From a virus: a stretch of 42,616 nt of DNA. The translations under genes were made by a program, and so were the position numbers. The notes beneath the pieces are model-generated. The model was not told the origin of the DNA. It did no database searches and worked only from the letters and a program-made list of their open reading frames with translations. The stretch is taken from IMG/VR virus record IMGVR_UViG_3300034111_000709, positions 1 through 42,616 of that record; one strand, written 5' to 3'. This document shows positions 37,396 through 42,616 of this stretch, piece by piece (within the stretch, counting starts at the first letter, position 1; the number at the start of each line of letters is the position of its first letter).

Positions 37396-38789
37396 GCCTG
37401 ACCGATTACCGAAACCTTATTGCCAAGAGCCATGGCGCGTTTGTGCCGGTCGGCTTCGATGGTGACTTTGACCTTCCGGCCTCGCTGTTTCCGCACCAGA
37501 AGGCCGCTGTTGAGTTCAGCCTTCGCGCCGGGTCTAGTGCGATGTTCCTTGACACCGGACTGGGCAAGACACGTTCCGCCCTTGCATGGGGGCAGGAGGT
37601 TGTCAGCCGCACGAATAAGCCTGTCCTGATGCTGGCCCCTCTTGGCGTCACGCGCCAGCACAAGACCGAGGCTGACGACATCGGCATTGATGCCTGTGTT
37701 TCGCGTGACGGTGGACCGCAAGATGCGCGCATCGTCATCGCCAACTATGAGCGGCTGCACCTGTTCAACCCGTCCGACTTTTCCGGCATCATTCTTGATG
37801 AGAGTTCGATCCTCAAGAGCTTTTCAGGCCAGACCACAAAGCGGCTGATCGAGGCATTTGCCCGCACGCCTTACCGGCTGGCCTGCACTGCTACGCCAGC
37901 CCCGAATGACCACACCGAGCTTGGCACTCACGCCGAGTTCTTGGGCATCATGACACGTGATCAGATGCTTATGCGTTGGTTCCTGCATGACAGCGCAGAC
38001 ACCGGCACATGGCGCTTAAAAGGCCACGGCGTGCGCCCGTTCTGGGATTGGGTGGCGTCATGGGCAAGGTGCGTCAGCAAGCCTTCCGATCTGGGCTTTT
38101 CGGATGCCGGCTTTGACATGCCGGAACTGAACATGCACCGGCACCTAGTCGCGGCTGATCGCACAAAGGGCAAGGGCGAAGAGAAGGACGGGCAAGCCCA
38201 TCTGTTCCGGATGCCCGATATGTCCGCCACGTCCGTGCATCAGGAAAAGCGGCTGACATGCGAGGCTCGCGCTTCGATGGTTGCCGACATCGTGGCCAAC
38301 GAGCCAAACGAGCCATGGACGGTCTGGGTCGAGACTGATTACGACGCCGATGCCATCATGGCGGCAATACCTGGAGCCGTTGAGGTTCGCGGTTCGATGA
38401 CCGCCGAACAGAAGGAAGAGCGGCTAACGGCATTTACGCAAGGCCAGATCCGCGTCCTTGTGACGAAAGCCAGCATCGCAGGGTTCGGCCTGAACTGGCA
38501 GCATTGCGCACGCACTGTCTTTGCCGGGATGAGCTTTTCCTACGAGGCATTTTATCAGGCTGTTCGCCGGCATTGGCGCTTTCGCCAGACCCGCCCGGTC
38601 GATTGCCATGTTGTCTTTGCCGATACCGAAGCGGCCATCTGGGATGTTGTGAGCCGCAAGGCAGGAGACCACAACGCCATGAAACGCGAGATGACGCAGG
38701 CTATGGCCCGCGCCCATCGCACCGAAACCCGCCTTCATTCCTATGAACCCCGCAAGCAGGCGATTGTTCCTGCATGGATGATGTCATGA
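37392..38789 (+). CDS. SF2 (SNF2-like) DNA helicase
   Basis: A 465-residue protein with a GTG start overlapping the DnaA-like stop. N-terminal ATPase lobe: FPHQKAAVEF (Q-like), DTGLGKTRSA (54-63, Walker A), LAPLGVTRQ (Ia), LDESS (135-139, Walker B in DESS form), CTATPAPND (165-173, motif III). C-terminal lobe: VLVTKASIAGFGLNWQHC (V) and FYQAVRRHWRFRQ (VI, with the arginine fingers). It is shorter than cellular SNF2 proteins, as usual in phages. It lies upstream of and overlaps a DNA methylase gene, a pairing often seen in phages. Confidence 0.9.
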   Translation: MSLTDYRNLIAKSHGAFVPVGFDGDFDLPASLFPHQKAAVEFSLRAGSSAMFLDTGLGKTRSALAWGQEVVSRTNKPVLMLAPLGVTRQHKTEADDIGIDACVSRDGGPQDARIVIANYERLHLFNPSDFSGIILDESSILKSFSGQTTKRLIEAFARTPYRLACTATPAPNDHTELGTHAEFLGIMTRDQMLMRWFLHDSADTGTWRLKGHGVRPFWDWVASWARCVSKPSDLGFSDAGFDMPELNMHRHLVAADRTKGKGEEKDGQAHLFRMPDMSATSVHQEKRLTCEARASMVADIVANEPNEPWTVWVETDYDADAIMAAIPGAVEVRGSMTAEQKEERLTAFTQGQIRVLVTKASIAGFGLNWQHCARTVFAGMSFSYEAFYQAVRRHWRFRQTRPVDCHVVFADTEAAIWDVVSRKAGDHNAMKREMTQAMARAHRTETRLHSYEPRKQAIVPAWMMS

Positions 38790-39691
38790 CCAACGCAGTC
38801 CTCGACCAGTACATTTCCAACCGCTTCGCCGCATACAATGCCGACACGGTGGAATTTACCTCCACGATGCCGGATAACAGCGTCGGCCTGTCCGTCTATT
38901 CGCCGCCATTCTCGCAGCTTTATGTCTATTCCGAGAGCGAGCGCGACATGGGCAACGTGGCGGATCATGACGAGTTCGCAGAGCGCTATCGTTACCTTGT
39001 GCGTGAGCTTCTGCGCGTCACAAAACCCGGCAGGATTAGTGCCGTCCATTGTTCCGATCTGCCGACCAGCAAGCAGCGTGACGGCGTGATAGGGCTGTTC
39101 GATCTGCCGGGCCTTATCCGCCAGGTTCATGAGGATGAAGGCTGGGTTTACCATTCCCGCGTGACCATCTGGAAATGCCCCGTGGTCGAAATGACCCGCA
39201 CCAAGGCGCATGGCCTGCTTTACAAGACACTGCGCACCGATGGCAGCCGCGTTCGTGTCGGGATGCCTGATTATCTGATGGTGTTCCGCAAGGAAAGCGA
39301 CGGCAAGACGCCGGAGCCGGTGACGCATGATCCCGGTGTTTATCCTGTCTCATGGTGGCAGGAAGCGGCATCGCCGGTCTGGACCACGATCGACCAAACA
39401 GACGTTCTAAATGTCGCTGTTGCCCGCGATGACAAGGACGAGCGGCACCTTTGCCCGCTCCAGTTGGACGTGATCGAACGCGCTGTGCATCTGTGGAGCA
39501 ACACGGATGATCTGGTTTACTCGCCATTTATGGGCATCGGATCGGAAGGCTATGTGTCGATCAAGCACGGTCGCAGGTTCGCCGGCACCGAGCTAAAGCC
39601 CGCGTATTTCAAGCAGGCTGTCCGCAATCTCAAGATGGCAGAGGATACCGGCACGGAAGGCGATTTGGTGTCAAAGATGGTGGCCGCATGA
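38786..39691 (+). CDS. Amino-methyltransferase (adenine-N6 or cytosine-N4)
   Basis: 301 residues from the ATG that overlaps the helicase stop (ATGA); an in-frame ATG 12 bases earlier is possible. Motif IV is YSPPF (near residue 34), the SPPY/F variant. Motif I comes late in the protein as SPFMGIGSEGYVSIKHGRRFAGTELKP (about 250-277), giving the beta-group order. Middle: DLPTSKQRDGVIGLFDLPGLIRQVHEDEGWVYHSRVTIWK. It probably methylates phage DNA to escape host restriction; no cognate nuclease is present. The following stop overlaps RusA. Confidence 0.88.
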   Translation: MTNAVLDQYISNRFAAYNADTVEFTSTMPDNSVGLSVYSPPFSQLYVYSESERDMGNVADHDEFAERYRYLVRELLRVTKPGRISAVHCSDLPTSKQRDGVIGLFDLPGLIRQVHEDEGWVYHSRVTIWKCPVVEMTRTKAHGLLYKTLRTDGSRVRVGMPDYLMVFRKESDGKTPEPVTHDPGVYPVSWWQEAASPVWTTIDQTDVLNVAVARDDKDERHLCPLQLDVIERAVHLWSNTDDLVYSPFMGIGSEGYVSIKHGRRFAGTELKPAYFKQAVRNLKMAEDTGTEGDLVSKMVAA

Positions 39692-40047
39692 TGACCGTCA
39701 CACTCGGCTGGCCGTCCCGCGCACTATCACCCAACGCACGCACCCACTGGGCAGCGCTGGCGAGGGCGAGGAAGGCTGCTCGGAAGGAAGGGTTCTACGC
39801 AGCCCGTGCGGCTGGCGTGCTTGCTGGCGTGTCGTCTGTGTGCATCCAGGTTACGTTCGTTCCACCGGATGCCAGACGCCGCGATTGCGACAATTTGGTT
39901 AGCCAAATAAAGGGCCAAATTGACGGCATATCAGACGCTATCAGAATCGACGATAGCCGCTGGATCTGGGCCGCTCCTGTCATGGCCGCGCCTGAGAAAC
40001 CGGGCCGCGTCGTCGTCACGCTTACGCCTGTTGAGGTGGTGGCATGA
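39688..40047 (+). CDS. rusA: RusA-type Holliday junction resolvase
   Basis: A 119-residue protein with the RusA active site: RRRDCDNLVSQIKGQIDG (Asp66, Asp68) and ISDAIRIDDSRW (Asp88/Asp89), preceded by the beta strand VCIQVTFVPP. It cuts Holliday junctions made in replication and recombination so that branched phage DNA can be packaged. Length agrees with the family (~120). Its ATG overlaps the methylase stop and a second ATG lies three bases downstream. Confidence 0.92.
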   Translation: MMTVTLGWPSRALSPNARTHWAALARARKAARKEGFYAARAAGVLAGVSSVCIQVTFVPPDARRRDCDNLVSQIKGQIDGISDAIRIDDSRWIWAAPVMAAPEKPGRVVVTLTPVEVVA

Positions 40048-40682
40048 GTGTCGCGGCCTTTATTGCAGACATGGTGCGCGCTGGCGTCGATCCTGATTTG
40101 ATCGGTCGGGCAGCCGAGCTTTTGGCCGCGCGTGAGCCTGTCGCAGTTAAGGACGATCAAGCCGAACGTCGCCGCGCATCTGATCGTGAACGCAAGGCAT
40201 TCCGCAGAATTCCGCAGAATTCCGCAGACACCCCTTCCTCCCCCTTTATTCCCCCCGCTCTTTCCCCCACACCCCCTATCTCACCCCCCTATAATCCCCC
40301 ACCAACCCCTTCTCTGTCGGGTCCGGCTTCGCCAGACACCGACCGTGCGCCAGTCAAGGCTTCATCGAAGGCAAAGGCAGGATACACCCCAGAGTTCGAG
40401 TTGGTCTGGTCCGAATGGCCGAAAAGCCCAACCGAAAGCAAAAAGCTGGCATTCGACCGCTTTGCTCGCCTTTCCAAGCCTGACCGGGATGCGTGTTTTG
40501 ACGGCGCAATGGCTCAGACGATGTGGCTGGAGGCTGAAACCGAACGCCGCAAAGGACGTGATCCACCCCCTCGGTTGCACCTTTCGACGTTCATCAGCGA
40601 ACGGCGATGGGAGAACCTGCTGAACACCGAATTCAACCGATACGGACGCACCCCATGGCCAACGACGCAAGCGCAACGATGA
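40044..40682 (+). CDS. Replication protein-like with Pro-rich linker
   Basis: A 212-residue protein. Residues 1-60 are helical (FIADMVRAGVDPDLIGRAAELLAA, ERRRASDRERKAFRR). Residues about 62-100 are a Ser/Pro linker from an extreme C-rich stretch. The C-terminal domain reads YTPEFELVWSEWPKSPTESKKLAFDRFARLSKPD...LHLSTFISERRWEN, a pattern found in phage replication accessory or helicase-loader proteins. It overlaps RusA by four bases and the next gene by four. An in-frame block of three 10-base DNA repeats is at 40199-40228. Confidence 0.75.
   Translation: MSVAAFIADMVRAGVDPDLIGRAAELLAAREPVAVKDDQAERRRASDRERKAFRRIPQNSADTPSSPFIPPALSPTPPISPPYNPPPTPSLSGPASPDTDRAPVKASSKAKAGYTPEFELVWSEWPKSPTESKKLAFDRFARLSKPDRDACFDGAMAQTMWLEAETERRKGRDPPPRLHLSTFISERRWENLLNTEFNRYGRTPWPTTQAQR
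40199..40228 (+). repeat. Three perfect 10-bp direct repeats (iteron-like)
   Basis: ATTCCGCAGA is repeated three times without spacer, followed by a C-rich, pyrimidine-rich run to about 40310. Because the period is not a multiple of three, each copy is read in a different frame, so conservation is at DNA level. Candidate origin or protein-binding block. Confidence 0.75.
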
Positions 40683-41233
40683 TTGACAGCGTGTTTCTCG
40701 CCAAGCTGGTTCTAAGTGAGCTTTACGGCAACCCCGTCGAGGGTCTGGCCGAACGGCTCAAGGAACGCGCACCACGGGCCATGACTGAGGACGCATTGAA
40801 CGCGGCAGCGGAGCACATCATCCGCACCCATGGCAGCGGCTCATTCCCAAAGTATCCGGCCTGCATCGACGCAATCGAGAAGTTCCACGGCGCATACGGG
40901 CCTGCCATGCAAGCCCATGGCGCATCCGCACAGGCCATCACGAAAGACAACTACGCTGATCGCGCAATCCAGTTCTGCCGGCGTGCTGGTGCCTCTGGTT
41001 TCAACGCAAAGGTCATCAAGCGCGAGGACGACGAAAGCACCTGGCTCACGTGGCAGGAGTATTACAAGGCCATCGGAATGCACGGTCTGGCTGGCCACAT
41101 GAAGTCGGCCCAGATCATGACGGTGCCGGCTGACTGGCCTTGGGAGTTCGACACGTTTTCACCAATCGGATCGGCAATCCAGCCGCCGATTTACATCCAC
41201 ACAGAGCGTAAGGTTTACAGGGGCGGCGAATGA
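40679..41233 (+). CDS. Replication-region hypothetical protein, 184 residues
   Basis: The ATG at 40679 was chosen for its ATGA overlap with the preceding stop; in-frame ATGs at 40655 and 40607 lie within that gene. Helical start (FLAKLVLSELYGNPVEGLAERLKERAPRAMTEDALNAAAEHIIRTHGSGSFPKYPACIDAIE), middle NYADRAIQFCRRAGASGFNAKVIKREDDESTWLTWQEYYKAIGMHGLAGHMKSAQIMTVPADWPWEFD, ending in a polar tail. The second part resembles proteins seen next to phage replication initiators. No catalytic motif recognised. Confidence 0.75.
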   Translation: MIDSVFLAKLVLSELYGNPVEGLAERLKERAPRAMTEDALNAAAEHIIRTHGSGSFPKYPACIDAIEKFHGAYGPAMQAHGASAQAITKDNYADRAIQFCRRAGASGFNAKVIKREDDESTWLTWQEYYKAIGMHGLAGHMKSAQIMTVPADWPWEFDTFSPIGSAIQPPIYIHTERKVYRGGE

Positions 41234-41451
41234 AGGACACCAACGAAATGAAAATCTCAGGCTTCGGGCTGGGCGCATGTGCGAACGGTTTCATCATCAC
41301 CGTGACGTTTGCCGACGCTGAGTGTGAGATCGAAGAGAACTTTATCGCGACCGACAAAAACCACCTGTCAACACTCGTTAGCGGGTTTATCAGCCGCATC
41401 AATGCACCGACACAGCCCCTGAAAATCATCAGCAAGGAGACCCGGCAGTGA
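41230..41451 (+). CDS. Hypothetical protein, 73 residues
   Basis: A small mixed-fold protein: MKISGFGLGACANGFIITVTFADAECEIEENFIATDKNHLSTLVSGFISRI read in parts. A central strand-helix pattern (CANGFIITVTF, ENFIATDKNHLSTLVSGFI) without membrane helix. It overlaps the previous stop by ATGA and ends in GTGA with the next gene. Less GC-rich than the replication genes. No family recognised. Confidence 0.75.
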   Translation: MKDTNEMKISGFGLGACANGFIITVTFADAECEIEENFIATDKNHLSTLVSGFISRINAPTQPLKIISKETRQ

Positions 41452-41798
41452 ACAGTTTGTCATGGATGATTTACCTCGCAAGCATTGCGGGGAGTTTATC
41501 AATCGCCTTAGTGGCGGTAGGCATCGCTCTCATTATAGGCGGCGTGGTCTGCGTGATGAGGGTCGATCTTGATAACATCGGACGCGAAAAGAAACTTGTA
41601 TGGCCTCGCTGGCCGTTTCTCGTCGCTGCTCCTTTGTTCATATTTGCCGCACTGCTCCCAAGTGAAAGAGCGGTTTATCTAATCGGCGCTTCTCAAATGG
41701 GCGAGAAGGTCATCGAAGACCCGGCAACCGCTGAAATGATGCGCGACGTTCGGGAAATTATCAGCAGCAAACTCAAGGAAATGAAGGCGAAAAAATGA
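41448..41798 (+). CDS. Two-pass membrane protein, 116 residues
   Basis: A GTG start (GTGA overlap) with an AAGGAG ribosome binding site nine bases upstream. Two membrane helices: MIYLASIAGSLSIALVAVGIALIIGGVVCVM (about 7-37) and WPFLVAAPLFIFAALLP (about 52-68). The soluble C-terminus is charged (MGEKVIEDPATAEMMRDVREIISSKLKEMKAKK). It could be an early envelope-targeting or exclusion protein. Its stop overlaps the next start by ATGA. Confidence 0.78.
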   Translation: MNSLSWMIYLASIAGSLSIALVAVGIALIIGGVVCVMRVDLDNIGREKKLVWPRWPFLVAAPLFIFAALLPSERAVYLIGASQMGEKVIEDPATAEMMRDVREIISSKLKEMKAKK

Positions 41799-42079
41799 GC
41801 ACACGCATGGACATCAAAAGCTGGCGCAAGTCCCGTAACGGCAAGGCATACGCCATCCGCATCGGCAGCACATGGACCAACGACAAGGGCGTTACCTACC
41901 TTGAGTTCGACGCCCTGCCATTGCCAGATGAGCAAGGCCGCGTGTCGTGTTTTCTGGAAGAGCCACGCGAACGGGCAGAGCCGGGCGTGCAGGGCTTTGC
42001 GCGTCAGATGGCACCTAGCGGCGCTGGCAAGCCGTCGCAGCTTAACGACAGCATCCCATTCGCGCCGGAGTGGCGCTGA
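41795..42079 (+). CDS. Hypothetical protein, 94 residues
   Basis: Starts MDIKSWRKSRNGKAYAIRIGSTWTNDKGVTYLEFDALPLPDEQGRVSCFLEEPRE (after five preceding residues), a beta-rich small protein whose SWRKSRNGKAYAIRIG..W.NDKG pattern appears in several phage proteins of unknown role. The Pro-rich C-terminus ends FAPEWR. It overlaps the previous stop by ATGA and the following micro-gene by one base (TGATG). Presumably soluble. Confidence 0.78.
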   Translation: MSTRMDIKSWRKSRNGKAYAIRIGSTWTNDKGVTYLEFDALPLPDEQGRVSCFLEEPRERAEPGVQGFARQMAPSGAGKPSQLNDSIPFAPEWR

Positions 42080-42159
42080 TGGTTGAAGTGGCTGAGGGCT
42101 TAGCTATTTTTGTCGCGTTTTTTTTCATCGGCTTTTTGTTGCTGCAAGTCCCTCGATAA
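42079..42159 (+). CDS. Membrane micro-protein, 26 residues
   Basis: Starts at the ATG overlapping the previous stop (TGATG). MVEVAEGLAIFVAFFFIGFL with a Leu-rich end QVPR: a single membrane helix spans residues about 8-22. It has the composition of a phage-encoded membrane micro-peptide. Translation is likely because it is coupled, but nothing is known about function. Confidence 0.6.
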   Translation: MVEVAEGLAIFVAFFFIGFLLLQVPR

Positions 42160-42174
42160 CTCATGCGCCGCGTC

Positions 42175-42616
42175 ATCGTCATCACCAACGGCAAGGAAAG
42201 TCACATCATGGCTCAGGCTGGCAGGAAACGGAAAACAGATGTCGAGCGCTATCCTGGTGGCCGCATTGCCAAGGCTGACAGGGGCGAGACGGTGGAGCAG
42301 ATCAAATCCACCGTCATCGCTCAACGTGTGAAGATGTGGGGCGCGACAATCGAGAACGCATCAGACCAGCATTGGACCTGCCCGCTTGGTCAGTGGCGGA
42401 TGCAAGCCAAGCAGGCACGTGATGACAGCCAAGGGCTATCGGCTGTCCAGTATGAGGCCATCAAGCGCTACGTGACGGTTCGGCACCTGAACCGCGTTGC
42501 ACAGGGCTACGGCACCGAACACCCGAAAAGCATCTCAGGTGAAATGGTAAGCGGCTCCGGTGGCATCGGCTTTGAGTATGACGATGATGAGGTGTTTCGC
42601 CGAATGAGGGAATACA
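42175..42616. repeat. Right copy of the near-identical terminal repeat
   Basis: Aligns with 1-451 with eight third-position substitutions and lacks the 9 bases found near 111-120. It starts 12 bases after the ATG at 42163 and ends in the middle of the gene, exactly where the window stops. The circle closure would be 42174 to 1. Confidence 0.9.
42208..42616 (+). CDS. Second, partial copy of the gene at 34-606
   Basis: Begins MAQAGRKRKTDVERYPGGRIAKADRGETVEQIKS and is cut off by the window end after about 136 codons. It lacks three residues of the left copy in the RGDRGE stretch; the rest of the shared part is identical at protein level. An in-frame ATG at 42163 would add MRRVIVITNGKESHI to the start, and only here is the true upstream context visible. 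The ATG at 42208 has the better ribosome binding site (AAGGAA). Because the contig is redundant, this is probably the same gene as 34-606, not a paralogue. Confidence 0.85.
   Translation, partial: MAQAGRKRKTDVERYPGGRIAKADRGETVEQIKSTVIAQRVKMWGATIENASDQHWTCPLGQWRMQAKQARDDSQGLSAVQYEAIKRYVTVRHLNRVAQGYGTEHPKSISGEMVSGSGGIGFEYDDDEVFRRMREY

Noticed and set aside
42208-42616. A second paralogue of the gene at 34
   Set aside because: The near-identity including flanking bases from 42175 fits contig-end redundancy better than duplication; kept as a partial copy.
1-42616. tRNA genes
   Set aside because: No TTCGAnnC-type T-arm with matching acceptor stem was noticed on either strand by eye; a covariance search would be decisive.

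Overview
This window looks like one essentially complete genome of a tailed double-stranded DNA phage, almost certainly a short-tailed (podovirus-like) phage. The evidence is a two-subunit terminase, a 777-residue P22-type portal, a scaffold, a DUF5309/SU10-type major capsid protein, two adaptor-like proteins, a nozzle-like protein and two very large ejection-type proteins, with no tail-tube, sheath or tape-measure gene. The last 442 bases repeat the first 451, so the map closes on itself with a unit of about 42.17 kb. The GC-rich composition and the protein families (DUF5681 terminase small subunit, Fis-HTH/phosphoesterase fusion, LGAC-type Rz1) suggest an alphaproteobacterial host; this is inference. 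I see no integrase, DNA polymerase, RNA polymerase, tRNA or CRISPR array.

Layout. (1) 34-22370, plus strand: morphogenesis. Packaging genes and portal come first. A cassette of about 5 kb of adhesin/fibre-like genes (5067-10492) follows and separates the portal from the scaffold and capsid genes. Then come adaptors, nozzle, a GNAT-like gene, an S74-chaperone protein and the ejection proteins, closed by a strong terminator at 22523-22546. (2) 22564-25500, plus: a second fibre pair and a compact lysis cassette with a lipoprotein, a tail-anchored M15 endopeptidase, nested Rz/Rz1 and a holin candidate. (3) 25539-25939, minus: two small regulator genes behind a near-consensus promoter with an embedded palindrome. 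(4) 26040-27758, plus: a membrane protein, the HTH-phosphoesterase fusion and a DUF3310 protein. (5) 34060-27850, minus: an early operon of about 20 mostly tiny genes in a nearly unbroken ATGA/TGATG overlap chain, including ERF recombinase, a Gp157-like protein, HNH nuclease, a half-length cytosine-methylase-like protein and two DUF551 proteins. (6) 34201 to the end and through the junction to 606, plus: a Cro/YdaS-like regulator, two ParB-superfamily proteins, an HNH-AP2 homing endonuclease, a DnaA domain IV protein, an SF2 helicase, an amino-methyltransferase, RusA and replication-type proteins.

How it works together (inference). The intergenic region 34061-34200 looks like the genetic switch, with divergent early operons, a 17-bp perfect palindrome and a Cro-like gene. 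The rightward operon handles replication and recombination and, across the circle junction, runs into the gene at 34-606. That gene sits just upstream of the terminase genes, where a late regulator would be expected. The leftward operon supplies recombination and host-takeover functions. Many genes are too short for usual ORF cut-offs; several (668-838, 893-997, 8915-9082, 22355-22510, 23862-23996, 32563-32715, 33340-33456, 42079-42159) were found by reading start/stop overlaps and ribosome binding sites.
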